Shown: one piece after another, positions 1-11,307 of the stretch
Numbering within the stretch: the stretch's first letter is position 1
Layout of the letters: each line of letters begins with the position of its first letter
Assembly: GCA_025200525.1 (NCBI GenBank)
Contig: CM045762.1
Span: forward strand, 88,540,717 to 88,604,716
Direction: 5' to 3'
Source of the DNA: Camellia lanceoleosa
Taxonomy: Eukaryota > Streptophyta > Magnoliopsida > Ericales > Theaceae
Length of the DNA stretch: 64,000 nucleotides
Notes under the pieces: model-generated
What the model saw: only the letters and a program-made list of their open reading frames with translations
What the model was told of the DNA's origin: nothing
The model's database searches: none
Program-made: the position numbers and the translations under genes

Positions 1-475
1 ACAAAAGTTGTACAGAATTAAATTTCCTATAAGACAACGCAAACGAATTTAACAGTAACTGAACAGGTTAAGAGAAAAACTGGATATAAAAATCTAGACA
101 GAATTTAATCGAAAAATCTAAAACTGAAAATGAACCAAAACTGCCCTAAGATGATTTTTTTTCGAAAAATTTCAAAACACGAAAAGTGTGCAGAATAATA
201 TTTTACTTCAATTTTCGTGAAACCAATAAAAAAAGAGCTCGTTCCGTTGGTTAAAACAGCCTCTAAAATCTGCCTTGCTAAAATGAATCAAACCGACCAT
301 AATCAAGATCATCCGATTATAAGTTCTAATCGATCTTTTTAATAAAAAGTTAAAACACAAAAGTTGTCTAAAATCACGTATACATACTTCTGCTCAAATT
401 TCATAATTTATCAAGATTGTTTACTATTTTTTTTTTATCATGTACATATCAGTACCATTCTCACTATACTAATAA

Positions 476-620
476 ATTCATAATTAAATTCTTTATACCT
501 TAACTCAATCAATATAATTCGAACTATACATATAAGTTCATAATTACTACTTTGTACCTTAGCTCAATTAAGACAATTCGAACTAACATACAAGTTCATA
601 ATTAATTCTTTGTACCTTGA
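476..620. repeat. Short tandem repeat, ~60-bp unit, about 2.4 copies
   Basis: The phrase TTCATAATTA recurs at about 477, 537 and 596, each time followed by a CTTTGTACCTT-like block and an AATTCGAACTA-like block. The period is 59-60 bp. No coding potential is seen. Confidence 0.7.
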
Positions 621-1261
621 CTCCACCACTTCGGCCCTCCCCTTCTGGCCTACACATATATCCCATGTGCCTCCCGTATACCTAACCCACTCCGAAGCCA
701 AACTTGCAAGGGGATATCGTTTCGAGTTTGACTCATACTCCCCGGATGGTTAGCATATACGTACGCGCGCAAATCAAAGCACTCGTCTACTCATGAGAAA
801 GAGGCAACAATATATATAAACATCTCATCGACATCATGAGACAAATATAACAATGCCGGGCATAAGACATCAAACAACTCTCATAATCCTCACCTTTTTT
901 TTATATACTCTTTCTCACCATCACTCAAATAAAATAACAATCATAAAATAAATACGGTGGAGTATAAGGAATTTATCTACGGATTCTAATTAATTTTAGT
1001 TTCATATATTCGGGAGTGTGATTATAATCATAAAATAAATACATATAAAAACCATAAACATTACATATACATCTAACCAAATAATGAAATCAATCCATCA
1101 TCTACATATAAATACAAAATCAAACCAACATCAAATAAATAAATACCAACAACAAACCAATCCATCCTCTAACCAATATCTATGGATTCTAAGTTTATTC
1201 CAATTTCATATAATTATGAGTGTGATTAAATCCATAAAATAAATACATAAAAAAACATAAA

Positions 1262-2925
1262 CCTTGCATACACAACTAATTAAAATAATTGAAATCGATC
1301 AATCATCTAAAAATCCTAAACTTTACATATACAACTAATCAAAATAATTAAAATCAATCAATCATCTAAAAATCCTAAATCTTACATACACAACTAATAA
1401 AAATAATTAAAATTAATCAATCAACTAAAAACCTTAAACGTTACATACATCACTAATTAAAATAATTAAAATCAATTAATCATCTAAGAATCCTAAACTT
1501 TACAAACACCATTAACCAAAATAATTAAAATCAATCTATCATCTTTATGTAAAAACAAAATCAAACTAATATCAAACAAATAAAAATAAATACAACGAAT
1601 TAAACATAAATCAAGGGAAGTGGGTTTTGTACTTAAAATTATTTTTGAAGATCAAAGAATCACTCAAAGAATTAATAAAGTCACCCAAAATAAAACCCTA
1701 AACCTTACATACTCAACTAATTCAAATAATTAAAATCAAACAATCATCCAAAAACTCTAAACCTTACATACACGTCTAATCAAAATAATTAAAAATTAGT
1801 CAATCATCTAAAAATTCTAAACCTTACATACCCAACTAATCAAAATAATTACGATCAATTAATTATCTAAAAATCTTAAACCTTACCTATACATCTAATC
1901 AACATAATTAAAATTAATCAATCATCTAAAAATCCCAAACCTTACATATACATCTAATCTTCATAATTAAAATTAATCAATCATCTAAAAAAAATCCAAA
2001 ACCTTACATACCCAACTAATTAAAATTATTACCATCAATTAATCATCTAAAAATCCTAAACCTTATATATACGTCTAATCAACATAATTAAAATTAATCA
2101 ATCATCTAAAAAAATTCCAAACCTTACACGTACCACTAATCAAATTAATTAAAATTAATTACTCATCTAAGAACCCTAAACCTTGCACGTACCACTAGTC
2201 AAATTAATTAAAATTTTAGCCTCCGTTTGGCAAGAACTTTTTTGGGCTTTTTTGGCTATTTTAGCTACAAAAGACAAAATAGGCTTTTTTAGCCACAAAA
2301 AGCAAAACATCACATCCAACCCATAATCATTACACTCCTCTCTCACAAAAAAAGTCAAAAAAGTCAAAAAGCCAAAAAGCCCTTCCCAAACCAAACTTTT
2401 AAGCTCAGGCTAAAAAAGCCAAAAAAACCAAAAAGCCAAAAAGCTAACCCACTTCCCAAACGGAGGAATCAAACCTCTAAGAACTCTAAACATTGCACGT
2501 ACCACTAGTCAAATTAATTAAAATAAATTAATCATCTAAGAACCCTAAACCTTGCACATATCACTAATCAAATTAATTAAGATTAATCAAACCTCTAAGA
2601 ACCCTAAACCTTGCATCGCATTAACTAATCAAATTAATTAAAATAAATTAATCATCTAAGAACTCTAAATATCGCATATACACTAATCAAAATAATTAGA
2701 TTAATCAATCATCTAAAAAAATAATAAAATCAATAATCATTTAAACACCCTAAACCTTATATATATCACTAATCAAATTAATTAAAATAAATCAATCTTC
2801 TGAGAACCCTAAATTTTACACGTTCCATTAATCAAATTAAATAAGATTAATCACTCATCTAAAAACCCTAAACATCTCATAGACACTAATCAAAATAATT
2901 AAGTTAATTCATCCTCTACATCCAC
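1262..2925. repeat. ~59-bp tandem array with telobox-like motifs
   Basis: About 20 diverged units, each containing CTAATCAAAATAATTAAA, then AATCATCTAAAAA, then CCTAAACCTTACATACA. Many units read AACCCTAAACC, a telobox-like motif known in plant promoters and also close to the plant telomere repeat. The array is broken by a non-repeat spacer (about 1560-1690) and by a MITE (2220-2466). Some units differ by small indels, so the period drifts between 57 and 62 bp. It is probably an internal array of an old LTR; a function is not evident. Confidence 0.75.
2220..2466. mobile_element. MITE with CCTCCGTTTGG terminal inverted repeats (copy 1)
   Basis: A 247-bp insertion in the 59-bp array. It begins CCTCCGTTTGGCAAG and ends CTTCCCAAACGGAGG, which are inverted repeats of each other. 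The interior is rich in AAAAGCC / GGCTTTTT runs that are also inverted. A close relative lies at 55081-55315. No transposase is present, so it is non-autonomous. The target duplication is not clear. The short frame inside it is not a gene. Confidence 0.8.
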
Positions 2926-3153
2926 ATACAAAAATATCAAATCACATCAACCTAATAAAATAAATAAATAAATAAACTAACGAATCAAACATAATCAAGA
3001 AAAATAGGGTTTGTACTCACAATAATTTTTTTTTTTTTTTTGATGATCAAAGAATTATTTGAAGAACTGATAAAGCCACCAAAACAAAACCCTAATTTCT
3101 TTTTTTCCATTCTCCTCTCTGCCGCAGACCTTCTCTTTTTCTTGATGATCAAT

Positions 3154-3156
<3 letters not shown>

Positions 3157-3188
<32 letters not shown>
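3157..3188. repeat. (CT)n microsatellite at the Tat insertion site
   Basis: An uninterrupted CT dinucleotide run just left of the Tat element. The target duplication CTCTC of the element was made from this tract, and CT-rich sequence continues on the other side at 23476. Confidence 0.9.
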
Positions 3189-3194
<6 letters not shown>

Positions 3195-3348
3195 TGTAGA
3201 CGCGCCCGTGGGCTTCACTCTACAGTTCGGACTCGATTTGTGTCACGGTTCTAAATCTGAACCAAAGAGTCCAACTCTGGCAAATCGTTTTGAGAAAAAC
3301 TGATTTTTGAAAAGAAGTGCCAAACATGGACTGCTTTGCCAGATTACA

Positions 3349-3357
3349 GAGTCGCCA
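3349..3357 (-). other. Primer-site-like motif inside the LTR
   Basis: The minus strand reads TGGCGACTCTG here, matching the first ten bases of the true primer site at 19573. The same motif is in the other LTR at 19732-19740. It sits about 160 bp from the LTR end. It may mark an earlier LTR boundary or be coincidence. Confidence 0.35.
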
Positions 3358-4586
3358 CCTAAATATTTTTTTTTAAAATGGGAAATTTAGGAAACCCTGA
3401 CTCGGTGCGTCAAGGCCACGGTCCGCTATAACCAAAGTTGACTTGGCTCGGGAGCTTGGGTACGATCGGGAAGGTCACTATGAGCACCCTCTCGCCCGTC
3501 CAAGACCGGCCTCTACTAATCGTGATATCCAATTTTGAAAACATTACGTGTTCTTATTCTGTTATTAGCCTAGATTTACTATGTTATGCGACAAAGAAAC
3601 AAGTATAGACCAAATCGCCTAAGTTGGAACAAAACATTACGTGTTTGTTTTGAAAAATGATTTGCTACTCATAAGTAGGCTAAAATACGTGTTTTGCCAC
3701 TCTCAAGCGGGCTTTTAGAAAAGACGGTTTTGCCACTATCTAGTGGGCTTTAAAACTCACAGCTTTAATGTGTTGTCCCAATTTAGGTAATTCAACCTCC
3801 ATCCACAGCATTCATGCGCTTATATCACATAAGCACTTATCCTCATAGTAAGCATGCTATCATGGCAACATTCACACACATGCGATATGCTAAAGCATAA
3901 AAGCTCACCTAGTACTCCAAGCCAAAACAAGCTTATTAGAAATCCATGCATGGACCTAAGCATACCGAAATGTCTAATGCAACACATGCAAAGATGTAAT
4001 CTAGGCAGTGCTCGGCTATCCTAAACATGGAATATGGAATGCTACAAATAACACGATTCAATTTGGAATTGAAAGTACGATGTCATTGTATGATGCACCG
4101 AGCCCGATGCATGTAAACAAATGCATGAATGCACGCATGCATAGCATAAGGTATGCTAAAATTAAACGTGCCCTAATCTACCATCATAAGTGTAAATAAA
4201 AGGGAAGAAAGAAATGGGGATTGGAAGACATACACCCACTCACACACACTTATTACATTTTCGCCTCGTGAGGGACCTAATAAATAAATAATACAGCATC
4301 AAGAATAAATGAATAAATAAATTATTACAAATTTCTAAGTATTGAAATTAAAGCATCTAAGTGAAATGAATGGGCCTACCGCCTCTAATGCACGAATGAT
4401 GTATGCTCGTCATGACTTCTGCCCGAAAACCCGTGTCATGGCATTGCCGCTTGCTTTTTTATCGCCCGCCTCCAAAATTCCCAAAGTTCGAATACCTCCC
4501 AAGTGGTCTCAAATGCCCCACCGCTAGGGGAGATCACCGTTGCTCTTATTGATCACCGCTGCCAGGTGGTTATCGGCAGAAATAAA

Positions 4587-4600
4587 GTGCCGATCGGCAC
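4587..4600. promoter_or_regulatory. Perfect 14-bp palindrome in the Tat LTR
   Basis: GTGCCGATCGGCAC is self-complementary and is conserved at 20969-20982 in the other LTR. A related palindrome, GGCCGATCGGCC, lies at 6804-6815 and 23185-23196. Variants of GCCGATCGGC also occur near 9170-9260. It could be a protein-binding site; no direct evidence. Confidence 0.3.
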
Positions 4601-6399
4601 ATTAAACCGCCGCCGGCAGAAGTCCCTCAAGAAGCAGACAAGAGACAAAGAAGAAGAAGACAAAGAATGCATGACATGGATTTTAGCGGACATGTAAGCA
4701 TGGTCATTGCCTCCTATCATGCTTGGGGACTCAAGGAGGCAAGACTCTTGGTTCTAGGGCCACCAATTATGCATTTGATGCATGATAGCCTAAGGGATCA
4801 AGATTGCTCTTTTGATATGAAAATGCATGCAACACAAACAAATGAGGGCTAAGTCCCTATCATATGGAGATCAAGGGCCTTAGAGACTTGAGGATAGAGA
4901 CAAGTTTCACCACTCAAGTGTGAACTCCTCTCAATCTTCATGTTTGGTTTGACAACTCCAAACCAAACCATGGAATGCAACTCATGCAATATGGCTCAAA
5001 TGCAATGCAACCTATCATGTTAGGCATGCAAAGAGCTAAGTATGCAAGGTACAAAATGTCATGCAACATGGACTAATTAATGCATAGAACTAGCATGTCT
5101 ACTAGGTTTCATCAATTAAACATGCAACAACCATGATATGAGCATGCAAAGATGGACTAAGCTCAACGAGGCAGCCCTCAAGACTCCCTAAAACAGTAGC
5201 AAAACAAGCCTAAAATAGTGACCAATGAGCATGCCAATATGCGAACCAAATAAGGCCAAGTTTAAGGCACCAAAAGGAGCACACCTTGCTACCCTTAACA
5301 AGACCAAGCATGGTATATATCAAGCAAGCAAGAACAGATTTCTAGCACGCAAAATGAGCCCAAATCCCCCCTATGGCATCCCCAAAAATGCACTAAACAT
5401 GTAAGCATGCAAAGGCCTACTCTAAAGCATACAAGAGCACACCTTTAAGACATGAACTAAGCCACATACGCCAACATACAAACATGACTAATGGACTGAA
5501 ATAGGGTCTAATATGATGCCAAATCATGAGATAAAGACAAGTTAAGCATGCTAGCACCCCATACAAGTAAGGCCTACAAGCCGATATGCAAGACAACCAC
5601 TTCAAGCATACCAATCATGACAAAATCAAGGGCTCACAAACCTCTAACATGGCAAAACAATGCTAGTATCTTCATGAAACTAAGCCAAAACATGCAAAAA
5701 TCATTGCCTCAAAACATGGCATTCTTTTAGGCACAAGAGAGCATTTCAAAGGAAGTATGAGAGGCATGTTAGAGGCTACAATTCCAACCAAAAACAGAGA
5801 TCAAACATGACCTAAAACAGCCCAAAAAGTCTTGAAATGAAGCCAAATGCAAACATGCACACATGCTATGCTATGAGCCCCAAAACAAAGGCAAACAAAG
5901 GACCAAAGGGAGAGGGGTGTCTCCCCTAAATGAGGCTCGAATATCATCCTCACCATCAAAACCCACTGGTTTTCGTGGTGAGAAGACCAAAGAACACCAA
6001 AACAAGAAGGCCTAAGAATAACGCACCAAAGATGGCCAAACAAGGCCCAAAGTGATGAGGCTTAACTCAAACCATAAAATGACCTTAATGAAGGTTCAAG
6101 AACAAGTAAAAACAAGACTTTTTTACCTTAAACACAAACTCAAAATCACAAAGTAAAGAGGGTAGAAATAGGTTGTAAGAATGGGGAAACTAAAGTAAAA
6201 AAGCTCACCCTTGAAGATCCAATGAAGAACAATTGGTCCAAACCTCTCCTAGTAATCAAAATCAATCCAAGATCACACAAAACAAACCTCCAAGCCTCCC
6301 AATCTCGAGCTAGGTGTAATAGTGTGTGAAATGCTGCAAAAGTGTCGTAAAACACACTATTTGGGGCCTAAAACACACACACAAGAGGAGAGAGAGGGA

Positions 6400-6425
6400 A
6401 ATATAGATATATATGGATGTATATC
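6400..6425 (-). promoter_or_regulatory. Candidate TATA region of the Tat 3' LTR
   Basis: The minus strand has ATATATCTATAT followed downstream by CT-rich and GTGTGT sequence, a layout seen in plant LTR core promoters. The equivalent site in the 5' LTR is at 22783-22807. Inferred from composition only. Confidence 0.35.
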
Positions 6426-7088
6426 AGAGAATGTATGTATAATCTCTGGTTTTTGACCTAAAATTGCTAACCCCCTACAAAGGAGATGAATACAAGCTTA
6501 AATAGGCAACAAAAGGGCTCTAAGCTTAATGACTAAGTAAGAGCAAAGGGGTCAAGGGTGCAAAGGGTTCCTAGCTTCTAAGGGAAGCCAAGACAGCCAA
6601 GCTTCTCCAAGAAGCTTGGCCAAAAGGGGTCACCCTTCTATAAGCTTGAAGGGTGCAAAGGTGCAAAGGGTGCAATGTTATGCACGGGGAGGAGTGATGG
6701 TGTAATCCGGTGCACAAATGCATGCACCATCCTCGAGGGGTTCAAGGGTCACCGGCGGCCAAAACAACATCGGCACAAAATGTGCCTACCAAGATCATAC
6801 AAAGGCCGATCGGCCAAGGATTTTAATAAAATAGTGCCGATGGCTACTAGGGAGAGCCGGTGGAGGTGTGAGGCACGGTGGGTTCTAGGGATGGCTAACA
6901 AGCCTTCCCTACCCTCAAATGCAACACACACAAGCCTTGGTGGAAAACCAAGCACGAACAAACCGTTAAGAGATCCCGGCACAACAGCAATGGACCTCCG
7001 GACTCAAAACGAACACAAACATGGATAATCACCGGTGTTCAAGCGGTGATGTCCAAGTCTTGAGGACGGTCAAAAATGGGGTGTCTCA

Positions 7089-7569
7089 TAGCTTGCCCTC
7101 TTGACAGAACTCTAAGTCATAACAATGACGGAGTGAATGTCAAAGCCCGTAGACGACTCCATCTTTGACAAGGCCGAAGACTTGGACAAGCATACAAGGC
7201 AAACAAGATATGCGCCGAGGGCAGGGGCAAAATGCAATTGAAAATGCAAGAAGCCGAGCATAACTCATGATCATGCAAAGGAAGCCGTAATGGAGCACAC
7301 ATGCAACAGCCATAAGCTAGCATACATCGCCTACATTACAATGCGTAAAGGGTGTAAGAGAATTATGGCATTCTCAATACGCCTCAACTCGGGAGATACA
7401 ATACTATGCGGTTCGTCCGGTTTCACCGCCTCAAATGAGCCGTACATACAATATCGCGGCTGAAAAGAAAACAAACTTAGTGTATGACATTAGCAATATC
7501 CATGACAATGCAATCGATAAAGGCGTGACAACGATTCAAGGTATAGAAAAGTGTGATTGAACACACACA
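7089..7569. other. Non-coding spacer next to the Tat 3' LTR, with weak polypurine tract
   Basis: The minus strand just before the 3' LTR reads AAGAGGGCAAGCTA, a weak polypurine tract (7089-7103). The rest has no recognisable domain. Confidence 0.4.
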
Positions 7570-8372
7570 CAAGAAAGCGAAAGCACGATACAATGCAATG
7601 TGTAAGGTGAGATAATTTGACCACGTAAGCAAAGCACGATACAATGCAATGTGTATAAAAGGTAATCGAACACATGTCAAGAAGCAAAGCACGATACAAT
7701 GCAATGTGTATAGAAGGTAATTGAACACATGTTAGTAAAGCAAAGCACGATACAATGCAATGTGTATAGAAGGTAATTGAACACATATCAAGAAGCAAAG
7801 CACGATACAATGCAATGTGTATAGAAGGTAATTGAACACATGTCAAGAAGTAAAGCACGCATACAATGCATTGTGTATAGAAGGTAATTGAACACATATC
7901 AAGAAGCAAAGCACGCATACAATGCAATGTGTATAGAAAATTGAACACATATCAAGAAGCATAGCACGATACAATGCAATGTGTATAGAAGGCAATTGAA
8001 CACACATCAGTAAAGCAAAGCACGCATACAATGCGATGTGTATAGAAAATTGAACACATATCAGTAAAGCATAGTACGCATACAATGCAATGCATATAGA
8101 AGGTAATTGAACACATATCAAGAAGCAAAGCACGATACAATGCAATGTGTATAGAAAATTGAACACATATCAAGAAGCATAGTACGATACAATGCAATGT
8201 GTATAGAGGAAATTGAACACATATCAAGAAGCATAGCACGATACAATGCAATGTGTATAGAAGGTAATTGAACACATATCAAGAAGCAAAGCACGATACA
8301 ATGCAATGTGTATAGAAAATTGAACACATATCAAGAAGCATAGTACGATACAATGCAATGTGTATAGAGAGG
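7570..8372. repeat. ~55-bp tandem array in the Tat 3' untranslated region, about 15 units
   Basis: The units contain CACGATACAATGCAATGTG, then TATAGAAGGTAATTGAACAC, then ATATCAAGAAGCAAAG. Full units are 55 bp and a shorter ~50-bp variant lacks part of the GAAGGTAATTG segment. The array lies between the integrase end and the 3' LTR. Tandem arrays in this position are an established property of Tat-lineage elements and can seed satellites. Because units are not a multiple of three in length, all minus frames show repetitive translations (THCIVSCFA-like), which I do not regard as proteins. Confidence 0.92.
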
Positions 8373-9479
8373 AACTTGAAATTGAACATAGTAAAACATG
8401 ATGTTGAAATGCGACGCATCGCAACACAAAGATAATTGAAACAATTTCTTTTGAAATTTACTTAAACGTAAAAGGATACGAGAAGGACATCCTTCAAGCG
8501 TTCGAGCATCGCCACCGGTTGTAGTACGAGGTCAACTCGAAATTTCGCTTATATTCGAGGGTGCCGCTTCTTGACCGCTCGAAGCGATAAAGATACCAAA
8601 TCACATGACTATCTCGAACAAGGGCGTAAAAGGTGCAATGGCCGAAAGGAGGAGGTTACCAATGTCAAACTCAAAGACTCGCTACCCTCGTTATTTTCTT
8701 GCTTTACTTCCTTTTACTAGGAGTTTAAGCACATTGCACCGCCAGTGTGTTTTATTTCTCGAAATCGTGTGTTTTTTGCAAATCATATGATGGAGATGAA
8801 ACAACTATATGTTCAAAAGGTATCGCATTTGCATGTTCTATGCAGCGTATCGCAAAGTTTCACACCACAACGTGACTGAAACTGAAACTTGTGTTTAAGA
8901 AAACAAAGCATCGCATCGTAATAATCAGGTAGTAAACCAACTACAACTCGATAAGCAAATCAAAAACTCGACAGACTAGCCAAGTGCAAGCACAATTTGA
9001 TAGACACATCAAAGACTTAAAGTGAGTGGCATACAACTCGATAAGCAAATATACAACAACTCGATAAACAAATACGCGTGACTCAACGGAATCAATCAAC
9101 GGAGAGTGCCGAGAGGGGTGGAATTCCCAAATATTCAAAGATAGAAAGCTTAGAAATCATAGAAGGAAGACCATCGGCCGACACCAAGGTCGCCGTCAAT
9201 ATAATTGTCATCGGCATAATACTTGGTCGGTAGGCACAAAATTGTGGCCGGTCGGCACTTTTTATCACGGTCAGAGATCGCTCGCACCAGCAGAATGTTG
9301 ACATGTGTCCTCCACTCAACCTTATCTTCTACAAAAGATCTTAGCCTCGTGGTCTTCTTCATTTCCATTAATCGATTGACTCCAAATGGAGGAATTTCTT
9401 GCTCAAAATCTCGCAACTTGATTAACAACTTGGACGGCTCGGAAAAGCCGAAGTTTCCTGCTTTCGCATAAACGCACTA
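8373..9479. other. Tat 3' untranslated region, unassigned
   Basis: No domain recognised. It contains three copies of ACTCGATAAGCAAAT-like sequence (8945, 9035, 9060) and GCCGATCGGC-type motifs near 9170-9260 that recall the LTR palindromes. Short frames on both strands have no family resemblance I can defend. Confidence 0.5.
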
Positions 9480-10640
9480 TTCACTTTACGCCGCACCCGC
9501 TACATTTTCCGCTCCTCCATGCCGCAAGGTTCTCGAACTCAGAACGCATGTCTTTAGCTTTAGCGGCAAGAAGTGTGTCCCACTTTCAAGATTTCCAAGC
9601 TCTAATGGAATCTGGCAATGAGGAAATCCTACCCCAATTTCGTTTTGGCCATGCTCAAGCCTTAGGACAAATGTGTGGGCTCTCAATACCCGATGCTCGT
9701 TCTCGATTTGACGGACTCTAGACATTCCAAGTTTGGTCTCGTTGCTTTCCGAGATCGGTGATCGTGGCGACCATCATCGCAAGGCTTTTCGCGGCACGCC
9801 TCGCCTATGTATGCTATCTCATTTTCGCTCGCTCGGTTCCGGAGGATCCAAAGGTCCGTTGATTGAAGTTGCCAAAGGCTTGAAGGAGGGCAAATGCAGC
9901 ATTGCCATGGTCCTGGCTGAGACACAGCTGGGCTTAGTCGCCTTTTATCGCTTCTGGAGACGATCGATTAGCAGGAGTCCACTATTACCGCAGTAATGTT
10001 TCCCACCCTATCTCACTTTTTATGTTTGCTCACATCACTCGGCTCTCGTGCCTGCTTTTTTCTCACAAACCCCTTTCTTACTTTTTCTCTCATCGTATTT
10101 CTCTATTCTTTATTCTCTCATTTTTTATCCCTCCCCGTGTGGTTAATGGATAAATTGAAGGTTGTGGATTCTGCCCAAAGATATTCAGCCAAGGGCTATT
10201 TCTTCAGGCAACGCCTAGTTGACGCTCTTGATGGGAGTTGGTGGTTTGAGTGGATGTGCAGTTTGTCTGCAGATCGCATTGCTTGGCGGTGCCCGTGGCT
10301 CAATCTCCCAATGATGAGTTATAGTATGACCCGTCAGCCCGGGATCCAGCTTGATTGGCTTGACTCATCGTGGTTTTCTACTTCCCATTCCGTATCTGCG
10401 CCAGCTTTGGTCATGATCGACTTGCTCACGGAAGGATAGAGTACCCGCATTCCTAACCCGAGGCACACAGTTGGCCCGGTATGCCACAGCATGGAGGACG
10501 AGAGAACTCCTGGCCCCCGCTCCCACTTTCAGTTGTACTTTGTCTGATGAGTGCTTGGATTGGCTTAATGAAGAGGCACAGGAGGGACCCATTTTGGCAT
10601 CAGAGGCTTCGACTAGCTCTGGAAGGGGGCGCAGGGACAT
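9480..10640 (+). pseudogene. Opposite-strand ORF of the Tat element, plant-mobile-domain-like, broken
   Basis: This runs against gag-pol, between integrase and 3' LTR. Translated pieces in several frames look like one protein: a segment with GKCSIAMVLAETQLGL (about 9890-9935), a segment with VWLMDKLKVVDSA and RIAWRCPWLNLPMM (10138-10315), and a tail VPAFLTRGTQLARYATAW (about 10440-10495) ending at a stop near 10639. The WRCPW-LP core and the spacing recall the aminotransferase-like plant mobile domain. Extra ORFs in antisense orientation at this position are known for Tat-lineage retrotransposons. At least three frame changes separate the pieces, so it is not translatable as written. The family call comes from pattern memory and needs a profile search. 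Its role in the element is unknown. Confidence 0.5.
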
Positions 10641-11307
10641 TTGACTTGACCATGCCCCGGATTTATTGCTTTATTAGTACTTTTCACGTTTTCTTTATGA
10701 ATGTAATAAAAAGCAACTTCGATTGCATGCAAGAGCAAGAGAACTCTATTTGAAATCAATGAAATTGAAGGTTGTGGTACTGAAAATTTTCCGTTTTGGT
10801 CCAGAAATGGTCTTAGTCGTAAAAAGATTTATTTGAACAAAGTCATCTTCATTAAAACTTTTTCAAAACCATTTTCGATATGGATCAGAACTGGACACGC
10901 CTGAAATTTGTCACTGAGATGTACAACCCCAGATTCCTGCAATTGGAAAATTGCCCCAAGTTTCAATGGTGCCAATGGCGGTATGGCAACGGAAAGTTGC
11001 CCTAGTCCTAATAGCACTTTGCGGAGATTGCGATGAATGGTGATGAACACAGATGACCAAAACAATCAAATAGACAAAGCTGATCGGGGAAAATGTTTAT
11101 GGTCAACTTCGGGATGAAGGCGCCACGATCCCAAGGATGGGAATCAAGCCTTCGTAGTTCGGGCTTGGGTTCACTCAGTATTTTCACTCTCCTTTTCGCT
11201 CTAACTTTTGCCAAGGCCGCCCTTTGCGGGTTTTCAACCTTAGAGCTCGGTTTTATATTTTCTAATTTTTCGTGCTCAATTTTGCCTAGGTCGCCCTTAG
11301 GGTTTTC
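10641..11307. other. Spacer between the antisense ORF and integrase
   Basis: Nothing recognisable. Short frames on both strands are not supported by any motif. Confidence 0.5.

Larger units (their letters stand above)
1..3194 (-). mobile_element. Left part of an older LTR-type sequence, interrupted by the Tat element
   Basis: AT-rich DNA without a credible coding frame. Its right edge is a CT microsatellite, and the sequence resumes at 23481 after the Tat element, because both edges carry the same CTCTC. The resumed part ends at 23995 with GGGTCGCTACA. Read on the minus strand this is TGTAGCGACCC, a typical start of a plant Ty3/gypsy LTR. The blocks 1550-1690 and 2925-3095 are diverged copies of each other, ending in AAAACCCTAA-like sequence. 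Positions 600-1000 are less AT-rich and unassigned. The assignment to a single old LTR is inference; the opposite LTR edge and any internal domain would lie before the window. Confidence 0.35.
3195..7088 (-). repeat. 3' LTR of the Tat element
   Basis: About 3.9 kb and collinear with 19577-23475. It starts TGTAGACGCG and ends GTGTCTCA (the other copy ends GTGTCTACA, so one base is missing here). From about 4640 to 6480 it is nearly identical to the other LTR; GC-rich parts differ by many 1-5 bp indels. Short open frames inside are repeated in both LTRs simply because the LTRs match, and they resemble no protein I know. Confidence 0.93.

Noticed and set aside
1262..2925. Interstitial telomere
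   Set aside because: The CCCTAAA-like motif occurs once per ~59-bp unit, not as contiguous heptamers.
3040..3303. Plus-strand frame with an (LS)n run
   Set aside because: Spans the (CT)n microsatellite and crosses the Tat insertion edge, so it cannot be an old gene.
5417..5614. A 65-residue minus frame found identically at 21794-21991
   Set aside because: Conserved only because the two LTRs are near-identical; no domain, no initiation context.
7570..8372. Possible CRISPR-like array
   Set aside because: Units are contiguous and repeat over their full length with no unique spacers, in a plant retrotransposon 3' UTR.
7477..8427. Overlapping minus-strand frames of 67-152 residues with repeated HCIVSC / FYTHCIV segments
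   Set aside because: They are translations of the 55-bp tandem array in different frames. Length comes from the repeat lacking stops, not from selection.
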